In this document: positions 32,247-44,598 of the stretch, piece by piece
Position numbering within the stretch: the stretch's first letter is position 1
Layout of the letters: each line of letters starts with the position of its first letter
Source: Ramazzottius varieornatus
Lineage: Eukaryota > Tardigrada > Eutardigrada > Parachela > Ramazzottiidae
Direction of reading: 5' to 3'
DNA: 64,000 nt
Assembly (NCBI GenBank): GCA_001949185.1
Contig: BDGG01000006.1
Coordinates: forward strand, 788,827 to 852,826
Made by a program: the position numbers and the translations under genes
Notes under the pieces: generated by a model
Seen by the model: the letters and a program-made list of their open reading frames with translations, nothing else
Databases searched by the model: none
What the model was told of the DNA's origin: nothing

Positions 32247-32494
32247 CGATATCCCAGCTTCGAAGCCGCCGCCGATGCTCTTTCTCAAAATGTACGAAGC
32301 TCATTCATTGTCGAGGACTTGCTGGGAAAAGACTGTCAGACTTTGTAGGCGGAGACAGTCTTGGAGGCAAGTGCAGAAGAACAGGACGATACGGAGCACT
32401 TCGTTGTGGGGCTTCATCGGAAGTGGACGGAGAAGCTGAGCGATGTTCTCAGCGTAGTTGCTGGTCAGGTGACTGAGCACCAACACCAAATAAT
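32247..32494 (-). pseudogene. Exon-sized copy of RFX exon 7 with in-frame stop
   Basis: 248 bp, exactly the length of RFX exon 23770-24017, same strand and without an internal gap. AG and GT dinucleotides are kept at its borders but the flanking intron sequence does not match. The frame reads DYLVLVLSHLTSNYAENIAQ and is broken by TGA at 32301-32303, where the parent has CGA. It is either the last recognisable exon of a decayed RFX paralogue or a single-exon duplication. Confidence 0.88.
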
Positions 32495-34983
32495 CTTACG
32501 GTAAGCACGGACTGTAGGTATAGTTTTCACTTCGTCCACTTCAACGACACTTCAAACTTATCTTGACTTCCCACTCCTGACTTCCGAGCTCCGCTTCTGT
32601 TTGATCTTCTTTGTAGATTATTTGCCTAATAAGCCTAATCCTTCCTTTCACCTCACAGGAAGCATACATTCCATTCCGACGTGTACCTCACCCTGGGAAA
32701 TATCTTGATAACCTGACAGCGCCGAGATCTTACTTTATTTATCATACAATATTACAGTGTGCTTTCTACAAAAAGTGAACGAGGAAGTTTGGACGACATT
32801 CATATAAATCGATCTTGATTTGTTTGCAGAATTCACGGCGAGTTTTGTATGGCGGCTCTGATCGGGGTCTCTAAGATAAGTCGGATATCTTGATCGAATT
32901 TTATTTCAAGTTATCCGGTTCATTTATTTTTTTCGCGTACAATTACGCATAAGTGGACAAAAGAATGAATGACAAATGAGTAGGAAGAGCTTGATCCACC
33001 CGGACATTGCTTGACCAGCTCTTGCCCGAAAGCCCCTTTATCCTTGCGGCGTCTTGTCTGCCACCCCGCTTTCCATTCTCCATGACTTCCGCACCCAGCT
33101 CATAATGCAAATTCACTTTGACAGTTCACTTTCCCGCTGGCTTTGATCGGTATTCACGCGTCGAAACTGGATCAAAAGGAGGCGGTCTATTGCTCATTGC
33201 TGCTCGACCACGGGGATCGATTCCGCATTCTTGCGGACCAGCGGACCTGATAACATTCATCCATCACTTTGTTTCATGAATACTTTAATCGCGGCAAGAA
33301 TGACCGGTAAGTTTGGTACTGAAGGACAGCTACCCTATATAGGAAGCGGGAACCATATCGTATGGGCCTCCATAATTTGGAGTCTGATCGATCGATCGAT
33401 GGTAGGTGACGGGACAGTGTCGAGCATGGTGATGGTGAAGTTTTACTGTATGTTGTTAGTTAGCGAATTTTAAATTAATTTGATCAAGTCTATGTCATCC
33501 CAAGGTCGTCTCAACACCTTGAGCACCGAGCGGGAAACTCACTGTCCTGGCGCACACCAATTTGTATGTAGCGGAATTCCAGTTCAGCTTATGGTGCTCG
33601 GTTTTTCTCGTTGGCCTGAAGAATCAACTTCTCTTCAAGCTGCAACTAACGGCCACCGGTTGATAGCTCTGCAAAACTGTCTAAATTTTTCCCGTTCTTG
33701 ATGAAATTTCGTCGTAGGCAGCCAATTTTTCTTCCCAGCCAGGCTGTCGGTTGGTTGAGAGTCCACAAAAAAATTGTAGCTTGAGACCAAATATTTTTGC
33801 ATCTTGCGAGACTTTCAGATCAGTGAAAAGATCTGCTCAGTCGTCAAGATAAAATCATGAAGGTTGGCCGGTTTGACTTGGTAGGTGGCGCACTTTACAG
33901 CATGTTCCCAAATTTTAGCCGATCGAGTAGGTTATGACTGGCCCAATTTGGAGCCGCCCCCTAGTTTTGGCCGGTTAAAAAGAGACGAAAGTGACTTTCC
34001 CACCTCGTATCCGTTAAATAACAGTAAGCTGGATCGAGAAACTAATTTCTCAATACTAAGGCAATGAAGCAGTTTCTGTGACGAGCACTGGCAGATTATT
34101 CGGTAGAATTTTACTTGTGCGAACTGGAATGGATATTCGTTCGAACACTCCTTGATCGATCGATGGACTTCCGGATCTTGTTAGATTTTCCATCAACCGT
34201 CCTGGTGTGGGTTTGAATACTTCGTTCTGGGAGTTGAATCCGAGGACTGTCCAGCGTGGTTTATAACACTCCCTCCGAGACAAAGCAAGCCATGATGGAG
34301 CGATGTTTCTACTCTAGATAACGAAAAGGCGGCTAGCCACAATTTACTCCGTTTGTCTTCATATCAAATTTCTTCTCGCCTTCCGTGCCAAGTTTATCGC
34401 TTTTAAATTTGATCAGCGTCATCGGGGACTGCGCCTGTGACCCGAATTGGTGTCAGACTTGATGGAAACTCGAGACACATCTGGGTTCATTAAATTGACG
34501 TTGTGGACGGTTACATAAGAAGAAAAATAGCCAGTGGTGTTATGATAGCGCAGTGACGTCAGAAAGCCTTCTGCTCCACCACCCAACATCTTGGCGCACG
34601 TGGAGGAAACAATGTATCGCAATCGAGGACCCCGCGATGACTTTTCTTCTGGCTTATTTGTCTTGCTCGATCGATACAGTTAGCGTCCCTGTCAATACTG
34701 TCACGGGCAATTTGAGGCACGACTAAAAGAAAAATAAACAGCAAGACGCGTATCGGAAATCCATGAGGAAGAAAGGAAGAACGGGCAGAGGAAAAAACAG
34801 CCAGCTTTGAATGGATGATTGCGCCGTTACAGCCTGCCGGTCCTTGATGTTTAAACTTTGATCTCCAGGGCATCTTCAGCACGGCGTTTGCTTCTTCGCA
34901 AAAAGCCACTGCGGCACAGCGGACAATCCTTGAGTACACAGCATAAATCACCCTCTTATTGGGAAAACGTCGATAAGAACGGC

Positions 34984-35457
34984 TTAACTTAGGTGCGGAG
35001 ATACCAGGTCTATTGGCAGAACGAAGACTGCGTCAATCGCAGCCAAGCGACACGTACGTCGATACAGAACCATTTCAAAAGAAGGCGGTCCAGTACGCAC
35101 TTCAGAGCCTGGATGAGTGAAAGGCCAGCTAAAATTTCTGAAATCACTTCGTACGTACTCTATTGTGTCCAGTGCGGTAACAGTAAGTACAGTTTCGATC
35201 CACAAAGTCTTTCCGGCGTGATTAGAGTGTAGGAGCACGGCCAAGTCCTTGTGTGCTTTTAACGGAAGTGAAAACGTCTGTCGCGCGCTGGAAAGGAAAG
35301 CGCATTCATTCGCATGATTGCACTCATCGAGACGTTCAACTAGATCTGGCAAAATCAGCCGGCCTCTTACATGATTCTCAATACTAATGTTACCAGCTGG
35401 AATTGTTGTTATATTTGATAAGGTTGGATTATGCTGGATGTCGCTGGAGAGTGCCAA
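34984..35457 (-). other. Uncharacterised ORF, possibly an exon
   Basis: 157 codons open on the minus strand with no ATG at the 5' edge (TTG) and protein-like composition. No domain recognised. A neighbouring minus ORF (34559-34951) holds a hydrophobic segment (IRVLLFIFLLVV) that could be a signal anchor, but no splice chain joining the two was convincing. Confidence 0.25.
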
Positions 35458-36209
35458 CGTCTTGCCAAGTGTCCTTCTTCAATTCTGTATTTACTTTTCT
35501 TCGGTGGCGCGGTGTGCATCTCGTACTAACTGGAGTGTATCACTGTATCAGTTTTGTATTCACAAGAAAATTGAGGAAATTAATCAAGTGTAATGAGCAG
35601 ACTGCGGATAACCATCGGTGATACATCCATCACACGGATCCCAAAATATTATCTGCTGGTCGGCTCTCATCAGTGTTGCAAGCTTTCTACTGTCAACGGA
35701 GGCTGCTCTTCAATTAATGCCTGCCAGCTTTGCCAGAAATTCGGTAAGGATTCTGATTGATTCTGCATACTAGACTATCAACGGTAACTTGATGAACATC
35801 CTTTGCTCGGAACTTAAATTCCAGGCGGAAATGAACCTAAGAACTGATTTCCTGTTGGCTTATGCGGTGAGCGCGGCAATTAGAAAGCCTTCTTGTGACC
35901 AATGGTCATTAGTCAGAAAGAAACCACTTGACGTGATTGGCTTTCACTTGCCTAGCGGATTGATTGACGCTTCTTGATTTGAGGCATCAGCTTGAACCAA
36001 CTTCATTCTCCTCTCGGACAAGTGGGATTCTTCTGCCTCGAAAAATGTCGCTTAATATTTCTGGTTGTTGTTGCAGGTGCTATGAGGAGAGTGTTGGACC
36101 ATAACACTGCATCGAGGATCTTGGAAGAAGGGGAAGCGACTATACATTACGGGAATGACGTTGACTGAGACGCTGTCCGAAATTACAAGCGAACTGGGGA
36201 ACCGTGAAG

Positions 36210-39200
36210 ATGACAGCCTCTTCATTCAAAGATCAGCTCTTGAAGGAATCGAAACAGAACTCGTGGAGGCGATACTCGCAATGTGCAGCTCTATCTCGGA
36301 TCATTCTCATAACGTTTCTCCTGAGCGTCTGCTCATTATTTCTACTAGCCTGGTTCGTCAACAAGCCCGAAGGAGAAGTCCGCGCCATTCCATCGGAACG
36401 ATATGACTTCTCTTCGACGGAAGAAGCAGACGACGACGTGGACATTCCCTCCGATACTGTGATAGACATTAACCCTTCTCCGTCTTTCGAAAGCAACATC
36501 ACGTCCAGGTTACGCCATGATCCGAAGATTTTACTGTTTGTCGAGACGCAATATTCGCCGGTTGGACGCGATATCGTCGTGGTGCTGGAAGCCACGCGAA
36601 GACGCTTCCGTCGCGAAGTTGGCCTGGCGAAGATGCCTGCGCTGACGGCAGATGATCGAGGAAAGTTCAGCCTGGTGATTTTTGAGAACATCGAACGTTA
36701 CTTTAGAATGGATAATTGGAATCGCTCACTGTTGGATCGGTATTGCGTCGAGTATCATGTGGGGATAATTGGCTTCCCACCGATCGTCGAACACTCGCTC
36801 ATTGCAGCTACCATCGCTAATCTCCAGCTCCAGATCCATACTAATCTTCAGCTACAAAATTACAGAATCAATAGCTCGAGCTCCGTTCTGCACATGACCA
36901 AAGCGGAAGAAGTTTTGCACGGTCCACTGACAGGTAAGACGTTTCCCCGTTTGGTTCGCGCAGTTTGTCACATGGTTGGCGCAGTTTGTCACATGGTTGG
37001 CGCAGTTTGTCACGTGGTTGGCGATCTTTCGCATGAATATCGCGTGGTCACCTGCGCTAGCGATATCCTTGCAGTCAGTTGTACCCAGATGACTTTGCGC
37101 ACCACATATCAAATATTTTGAGTATGTTTGGTACGGGCGGTACGGTATGCTGCGGTACTGTGCACTGCACTTTGATGAAGTCGCGCACATTGTTATGCTT
37201 TTGAATGGGTTTCGTGCGCGTGTGAGTCGGTACACTACTCGTACGGTGCGGTAGTGCGGTTACAGCTGTACGTAACCAAGATTACTTTCTTTTCAGGTGA
37301 TGATTGGACAGTTTTCGTTCCACTCCACAGCACCTACGAACCCGTTTCATGGGCCGAACTCCGTTCTCCTCGCAAATTTTCGTCTTCCGTGTCTTCTTCG
37401 AAACCCGAAGAGGAGCTGATTACCGCAGTGTTGGACACCGGAGCGTTGGACGGTGTCCGAAAAGTATTCTTCGGGCAGTCGCTAAAGTTCTGGCTGCACA
37501 AGTTGCTCTTTTTGGACACGATATCGTTTCTTCTCAACGAACAACGGGCGAACAGTTTGACGAGGTACATCCTGATCGATGTGGACGACATCTTTGTCGG
37601 GAAGAAAGGAACGCGCATGACAGATACGGACGTTCTGGTGATGATGGACACCATGGAGCGATGGCGGAAGAAGATCCCCGGCTTCAAGTTCAATTTGGGC
37701 TTCTCCGGAAAGTTTCTGCACGGGGGGCCGACTGGAGCTACGGACGAAGAAACTAAAGGCGACGACCTCCTTCTGGGTAGGAAATGAGAGAAAATGAATA
37801 ATTTCACTTTTTGTGTGAAACTGTGAAATGATTCTGATATTGGTGATATTTTTTCCCAGCGAATGTATCGAAGTTTTGGTGGTTCTGCCATACCTGGGGA
37901 CACTCACAAGCACATCTTTACAACAATAGCGATTCCATTCTTCGAGAAATGCAGATGAACCTTCTCTTCGCCAAGGTAAAGGGAACCGATCCATGACAGA
38001 GATTTGTTTGTTTTTCCCCAAGTGGCGCACGCTCCTGGCCAATATCACTCGAGACGTGCGCCACTTGGGAAGTCGACAAGATCACTTTCCCACGTGGCGC
38101 ACACTGCTGGCAATAACACTGCTGGCAATGACACTGAACATGTGCGTCACTTGAAAAAGCAATCTTGTTGAATTTTTTTGCCGAGCTACCGGTTATTGTA
38201 CGTGATGTTATGGCTTTCTGTTTAGGAGCACAACATTCCGACCAACTCGGGCTATGTCGTCTCGCCTCACCATTCCGGTGTGTATCCCGTCCACGAGCCT
38301 CTGTACGACGCCTGGAAACGTGTCTGGAAGGCCCAAGTAACTTCTACCGAGCAGTACCCGCACTTCAAGCCGACACATCTCCACCGCGGCTTTATCCATC
38401 GGGGTATCAAGATCCTACCTCGACAAACCTGTGGTCTCTACACTCACACCATGTACCTGGACTCCTACCCCGGTGGCCAACAGAAACTTCTGTCGTCCAT
38501 CAAGGGAGGCGACCTCTTCACGACGCTCCTCTTCAACCCCGTTAACGTCTACATGACACACTTGTCCAACTATGCAGCGGATAGACTGGGGCTGTATACG
38601 TTTGAGAAGCTGTTTGATTTCGTCCGACAATGGACAAACTTGCGGTAAGGCAAATAGAATTTTTCGCGCTGTTTAAACAAATTCGCATGTACGACATGTA
38701 CCTGCATACGTTCATGTTGTCAGAACAGTTCAGCTCTGTGTATGCCAGTGCGTACAATTGGCGCACAGACAGAACATTCATATACTTGGTCGAAAGACGA
38801 TATCTTGTGCACCTGTATACATGCGCACTGTAGGAAACTGCATGGTCTGGTGTATACAGGTGCTCGAAAGTTTATCGTATTGCTCTTGCTTATTCCACAA
38901 GATGAACTGATGACGAAATCTGAGCTTTTCTCTCTAGATTACGGTCATTACCGCCATCAAAGATGGCCGACGTATATTTCAGCATGTTTCCGGAAGACTC
39001 TGAGCCGGTATGGAGTAACCCCTGTGAAGATAATCGCCACCTGAAAATCTGGGCCGGAAGCAAGTCGTGCGAACGCCTACCCAAATTGCTGGTCATCGGG
39101 CCGCAAAAAACGGGCACAACGGCCCTCTTCACTTTCCTCAACAGCCACCCGGCCATTAAGAGTAATTACAAGAATCCGGCTACTTTCGAAGAAGTGCAGT

Positions 39201-41454
39201 TTTTCAATGGGAATAATTACTACAAAGGACTCGACTGGTAAGGGGTTCGGCTACTTTCCATGCAATCTTTCGTCCCCTTTTTTCTACGATATTTTTCTGA
39301 ATCTTTTCCAGGTACATGAACTTCTTTCCTGTCCCAGAGAATGATAATAATGGAAGTGCCGAGCTTTTCTTTGAGAAGAGCGCAACGTACTTCGATCACG
39401 AAATGGTCCCCCAAAGAGCTTTCGCGTTACTCCCGCACGCCAGCATTGTCGCTATACTAATCGACCCTGTACGGCGAGCTTACTCGTGGTACCAGGTAAG
39501 CCTCTCACACTTTCCGCTCTCCGTAGCCAACAGCCGAGAACTCCGCAGAGAAAGTCGACAAGGTCGTTTCTTCAAGTGGCGCACGCTCCCAGCCAATGGC
39601 GCCGAAAGCGTGCGCCGCCTGGGAAAACACTTTTGTTTCATTTGTTTTCTCAAGTGGCTCACGCTTTCAAGGGTATCGGTTGGAAGCGTGCGCCATCTGG
39701 AAAAATGATCTTGCCGAGCTTGATTGCCAAGCTTCCTACTCAATTTGATTACCGTGTTGGATGGTTATTGTCTTGGTCATTCTAGCATATGAAAGCAGAC
39801 GGCGACCCATTGGCCAATTCCTATAGTTTCCTCGAAGTGGTCACCGCTTCCCAAGACTCACCCAGGCTGTTACGTCACTTGAAGAGCCGATGCCTCCGGC
39901 CGGGCGAGTATGCTGGGCATTTAGAACGATGGTTGGATTACTACCCCTCGACACAGGTACTATGTTTCACTTCAACTGTAAAAATTAAGAGTTCGACAGA
40001 CAGCCTCGATAAGATATATTTTTCTCTAGTGGCGCACAATTCCCGTCACTGACGCTGACAATGTGCGCTACTGGCGAACCGATCTGCTCGAGTTCATTTT
40101 CCAAGTGGCGCACTCTTTCAGCCATCAACACTTGGAACATGCACCACGTACACTGAGCCCCATAATTATCTGTCCACCCCCATTTTTGTTCAAAACTTCA
40201 AAACTTATTTCGTACCAACCCGATTTTGATATTTTGAACGTTTGTATAGAGATCAGTGTTTGATCTTTACGACCACGTGAGTTCCGTATGAAGCAATCAG
40301 CAAATCAACTGGCAGTATCAGCCCTACAAACACCTAAACGTGCCTTGTTTTCGGCTCCGAGTTGCGCGTGCTAGCCAGCAGATAGCACATCGTGCTTGTT
40401 ACTGTTATGTAGCCCCAACATTAAGCTTTCAAGTAAGCCCATGTGAGAAATTTTTGAAACTCTGCGCAAAAAGTTTCGTTGACATACCTACATGCACCTT
40501 CTGCCGCAAGAAACGCGCTATTTCATGGTTACCTTTCTGTATCTTCCGTTTCGACTGACCGAATGACTCAAACTACAAAGTCTGATCATCTTTATGAAAG
40601 GTGTCACCATTTGAACGTAACTGTGAACGTAACTTGGCAGCAAGGATGTCGAAGACGAGGCGTCGTGAATATGCACCACCGAAAATAACCGAGAATACTT
40701 CCTGGTTAACACGATAACACAGCTTTCTCTGCATATCTGCATAAATTTCTCACATGGGCTTACTTGAAAGCTTAATGTTGGGGCTACATAACAGTAACAA
40801 GCACGATGTGCTATCTGCTGGCTAGCACGCGCAACTCGGAGCCGAAAACAAGGCAGTTTTTGGTGTTCGTTGGGATGATACTGCCAGTTGATTTGCTGAT
40901 TGGTTCATACGGATGTCACGTGGTCGTAAAGATCAAACACTCCTCTCTATAAAGACGTTCAAAATATCGAAATCGGGTTAGTGCGAAATAAGTTATGAAG
41001 TTTTGAAACGAAGATGGGGGTGGACAGATAAGTATGGGACTCAGTGTAGGAATGTAATAGTTGTCGAGCTTGGTAGCCAAGCCATTTATCTTAGTGAACC
41101 AGAAGTCTTGTTGTACGGTTGCAGTTGTTGATCATCGATGGTGACATCCTGCGGTCGGACCCGATCACGATCATGCATCACCTTCAGCGCTTCGTCAAGA
41201 TCAAACCCTTCGTGGACTACCGCGACCTGGTCCGTCTCGACAAGAAGAAGGGCTTCTACTGTCAGATCATGTCCAACGATAGCTCAAAGTGTCTCGGTCG
41301 CGGGAAAGGCCGTCGGTACGCCCCGATGGATAGCCAAGCCGAGGCAATCCTGCAGCGTCATTACCAGCCACACAACGTGGCACTCCACAAGCTCCTGGTT
41401 CGTCTCAATCAACCCGTGCCTTTACCCACATGGCTGAAAGCCGACTTGTCGTGA
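36210..41454 (+). CDS. NDST: Bifunctional heparan sulfate N-deacetylase/N-sulfotransferase
   Basis: Golgi enzyme that removes acetyl from GlcNAc of the heparan chain and transfers sulfate from PAPS to the free amine. Exons 36210-36933, 37297-37776, 37860-37975, 38226-38644, 38938-39237, 39312-39495, 39786-39956, 41125-41454 sum to 2724 nt in frame, 907 aa (vertebrate NDST about 880). ATG 36210 starts MTASSFKDQ. The signal anchor is about residues 31-50 ([20 protein letters not shown]). The deacetylase part has [39 protein letters not shown] and [14 protein letters not shown]. The sulfotransferase part has the PAPS 5'-phosphosulfate loop [13 protein letters not shown] near residue 635, then [21 protein letters not shown] and [11 protein letters not shown]. 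The last exon covers KKGFYCQ and [11 protein letters not shown]. Introns contain hairpin repeats, a 21-bp tandem repeat and an 896-bp foldback element. Confidence 0.96.
36959..37021. repeat. Three-copy 21-bp tandem repeat
   Basis: Three units of CGCAGTTTGTCACATGGTTGG, the third with one change, lie 25 bp downstream of the first NDST donor. Confidence 0.92.
38014..38192. repeat. Paired-hairpin repeat, NDST intron
   Basis: Hairpins AAGTGGCGCACGCTCCTGGC...ACGTGCGCCACTTGGG and ACGTGGCGCACACT...ACATGTGCGTCACTTG. The second loop holds a local duplication (CTGGCAATAACA/CTGGCAATGACA). The right arm ends TTGCCGAGCT. Confidence 0.85.
39546..39737. repeat. Paired-hairpin repeat, NDST intron
   Basis: Hairpins AAGTGGCGCACGCTCCCAGC...AGCGTGCGCCGCCTGGG and AAGTGGCTCACGCTTTCAAG...AGCGTGCGCCATCTGG. 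Right arm CTTGCCGAGCTTGATTGCCA. Confidence 0.85.
39988..41085. repeat. Paired-hairpin repeat split by a foldback element
   Basis: Hairpins CTAGTGGCGCACAATTCCCG...AATGTGCGCTACTGG and AAGTGGCGCACTCTTTCAGC...ACATGCACCACG. The right arm resumes only after the foldback insertion, with TTGTCGAGCTTGGTAGCCAA at 41060-41079. Confidence 0.72.
40151..41046. mobile_element. 896-bp TA-flanked foldback element in the last NDST intron
   Basis: Inverted repeats of about 310 bp (40151-40462 and 40742-41046) begin CACTGAGCCCCATAATTATC on the left and end GATAAGTATGGGACTCAGTG on the right, flanked by TA at 40149-40150 and 41047-41048. The TA target and CACTGA-type ends suggest mobilisation by a Tc1/mariner-superfamily transposase. 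The centre is about 280 bp with no long ORF. Confidence 0.9.
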
Positions 41455-41629
41455 TAGAAGTTGCTTTGTGAAGCAGCCTGAATTTGTACCAAAGATGTTT
41501 CTGTTTCTATTCCTAAATGGTTTTTACTAATAGTACAGTATGATAAGTAATATCCAAGACTGGTATTTTTAATTTTAATTTTAATTTATTTTTAATTTTA
41601 TCCTTTTACGATAGCAGATATAATTTTTC

Positions 41630-41830
41630 TCCTGTGTAGCAGATTTTGTTTTCTGTTTCATGTTTTGGATCTTGAACTGGTAATGTTCTACTAACCTCTG
41701 TTTCTTACGAACAGAATACAGTCCGATATGATGGCTGTGTCAAAAGGTGACCAATGCAGTTTTGATTTTTGAATAATGGTTTTCGTTCAAACGAGCAACA
41801 TCTTAACTAGAGTTCGAGGGGTTTTTAACA
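41630..41830. repeat. Direct repeat, left of the inverted duplication
   Basis: NDST 3'-flank sequence (GTAGCAGATTTTGTT; GGCTGTGTCAAAAGGTGAC; AGAGTTCGAGGGG) recurs in the same orientation, diverged, at 50640-50825. The two copies bracket the 42.0-49.3 kb inverted duplication. Confidence 0.7.
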
Positions 41831-41834
41831 GCTG

Positions 41835-42015
41835 ATTACCAAGCTTTTCGCTCTGGACAAAGTTAGGACCAGCTCCTCGTACCGAAAATGTGCGCCGCTT
41901 GCGAAAGCTAGTGTTGGTCGAGTTTTCTAAGTGGGGCACACTCACGTCTAATGGCAGTGCTAGTGTGCGCCACTTGGTAGGTGATCTTGTCGAGTTGGTT
42001 TGACGGCTTCCCATG
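41835..42015. repeat. Paired-hairpin repeat, NDST 3' flank
   Basis: A degraded hairpin (AATGTGCGCCGCTTGCG) and a second AAGTGGGGCACACTCACGTC...AGTGTGCGCCACTTGG, right arm CTTGTCGAGTTGGTTTGACG. It is the only well-kept copy outside an intron. Confidence 0.8.
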
Positions 42016-42079
42016 TATTTTCCAACTTTACGAGGTGAATGATGATTCGATGAAACGAAACGTCAGGAAGCATTTACCT

Positions 42080-42440
42080 GCATCGAATTCGTTGCTGAGA
42101 ATGAACCAGAAGCCACGGCGGGAGACATCAATGGTAAAGAGGGAGCGAGCAGCATGGAAGGATGGAATTCGAAGGCGGAAGATGTCGGGACACAGCCTGT
42201 TTAAGAGGACGAACGGGAACGGTCGCCGATAAGAAGGAAAGTAGAGACGGAGAAGAACGTCTCGTACCGGAAGTGCCTTGTTTCTCCAACAAGAACGATG
42301 AGGCCTAGACACCGCCAATGTTCGAGTTGGTAGTCGAGCTGGGGAAGAAATCGCTGATTTCGGGCGTGATGCCCCTGTTTTTTCGATTATCATAATTCTT
42401 TGTTGGTTTTAAATCACTGTTTTTCTGGAAACCAATACTT
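42080..42440 (+). pseudogene. Decayed copy of the RFX last exon
   Basis: It aligns along its length with the reverse complement of 22430-22745, keeping words such as GATAAGAAGG, TACCGGAAGTGCCTT and TGTTCGAGTTGGTAGTCGAG. Indels and stops break the frame. The flanking 3' sequence also matches, so the copy was made at DNA level. Confidence 0.82.
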
Positions 42441-43360
42441 ACGGTTAATGCTCCTGCGTCTGTTCTTGTAAACTAGGTTCCTGAACGGCTGTGGAACGCT
42501 GATGAAGTGCAATTGCATCAGCTTGAAAGCTGGCTAAATTCCAGAAGTTTCCTTTTTGATCGAAGCAAGCCAAGATGGAGGGATTTCTGACGCGTAAAGT
42601 GGTGGAACGATTTCTCACTGTGGACCTGTGCCAACACCAGCTTCGGCCGTCTGTGGCGTTCCGACCTGTGGTCGTCGGGGGCTACTCTCTTGAATGACCA
42701 ACCATTATTAGCAACCACAAAAGTCCCGATCGACGTCTGCTAAAGTGACGGACTGCTCCATTCCTCTCCGCAATCGGCTGATCACACTCTTCATTCTCGT
42801 GTTTTCACTTTTCATACTCTCGAAATTTCCCTTTTGCTCTCGTTGTGAAGTTTGTTAACTCTTAACATAATCACATCTTCCCATCGTCAGATGAGTGCAA
42901 GTGAATATGAAATTGTACTTGATTGTCGTCAGATTTAAGCTTTGATTGATCCAGAAATCTGATGCAATTTTTGTTGTCTGCCCGAAATGCGCCATTTGAT
43001 CTTTCAGTTAATTATTCAATTTTCATAACTAAACAAGCCTAGTCTGAACATCAGAAGCTCTTGATTCTGCTGGTCGCGTTCTTCGAAATTTTTGCAAGAC
43101 TGAATTCGTCTGAGTAACCTTCTGTTGTTGTTCTTCTCCGGCGGGTATGATCTCATCAGTGCTGACAACGATACGGTATACCGATATCGTATCGAAATAT
43201 ATCGGATCTTTGCGATAAAATATGCGGCAAATCTCGTATCGAACATATCGATATAAAGCTATGAATAACGCAATAAAATATTCGGCGATATCGTATCGCG
43301 CCATATCGATATATTTCCGATATATCGGTATTTTGGTGAATGGTAAACTTGGCAATAGTA

Positions 43361-44040
43361 TGACGAGTGTTTTTCCTGTTTGGCGCATTTGGTCATGGCG
43401 ACTTTTCAAACCTAACCTGACATCAGAAATTCGGGAACACTCAATTGCTTGGAATATCGAACATGACACCATTTGACACCTCCAAAAAGAGTTTATATAG
43501 TGGAGAAAAGGTAAGTAGGACACCTGCTTTACCTGAAGAAAACTTGGCGATGCCGCCAACTAACGTAATTGCTCGACCCATCGTACAAGGAGCCAAGGCC
43601 GGTCAATGCAGTTCAGCACTGCCTTGCCCTAATATACTCACGCACTGGTGTGACTGCCACGTGGCTCATTCAGCTGCTGCTGGCCTAACATTCACCCGTG
43701 ACCGACCCTATCACACATGCTGCTGCCATATAACATTTTTCCTTACGTGTTTGGAATGAGCGATCAAAGTTCAGTTCTACAGCAGAAAGATGTCGGTTAC
43801 ACGTACCGATCAGCTTTGTTTGTAAAACCGATAGAATTCACAAACTTGACCGCTGGCGACGTCAGCTGCAAAAATGGCAGCATTTGTCATCCATTTTCGT
43901 GATTTCCAAACAGTATGGCATCAGTGCATGTAGTTTAACATTCTACAGAGAAAGACGACTGCATCAGCCGTGTAGAACACTTGTTTGACACCCCTCCAGA
44001 TAAAGTCGTTTGACGCGCCAGTTAGAAAAAACACGCGTCA
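43361..44040. repeat. 680-bp TA-flanked insertion inside the hAT-like MITE
   Basis: Ends TGACGAGTGTTTTT and AAAAAACACGCGTCA are imperfect inverted repeats, continued by TGGCGC words, with TA at 43359-43360 and 44041-44042. The 545-bp relative at 20.5 kb is uninterrupted at this point. Confidence 0.75.
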
Positions 44041-44598
44041 TATCACGTTTGCGAAAGACCATGGTTGATTCCAAAGTCTTGATTCTGGCGATGGTATGCC
44101 TAGCAAGAGAGTACACCCTGCCCATTCGGTCTTGGGACTAATTCTAACCAGATTTCCATGTGATTGAAGTCTTGGCATAGTTACGTCTTTGCTGCATCTG
44201 ACGCTTTCGATCGGGCTTGAACTGGCGGAATCCTAAAACACTAAAACGCAGAAATATCGATACATCGCTGCGGTACGATACGATATATCGAAAATACGGT
44301 ACCGGAAAAATATCGTATCGAAATATCGATCCTCAATGTACGTCGAAAACCGCGATAATCATTATTTCTTAATCATTATAATAGGAAAGCGATTTATTAA
44401 TTAAAATTGTTTCAATTGTGCGGGTAGGTATTCGCGAGATTGATTGATCCATAACAGGAAATTGAGTTCTAATTTTGAAATTCGTCAGCAATAATTGATT
44501 TTACTTGCAGTCAGCTGATCACGTGAACTTTACATTAGCACGTGATTTTTAATAATTGTAATTGCATAGTAAAATAACACTGATCGAAAAATATCGTA

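Larger units (their letters stand above)
28489..36209. other. Gene-poor interval with repeats
   Basis: No complete gene recognised. It holds terminal-inverted-repeat elements at 29.5-31.3 kb and an exon-sized RFX copy at 32.25 kb. Short ORFs (28908-29228 +, 34559-34951 -, 34984-35457 -) have no recognisable domain. A lone hairpin-family half (AGGTGGCGCACTTTACAGC) sits at 33891. The last kilobase should contain the NDST promoter. Confidence 0.5.
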
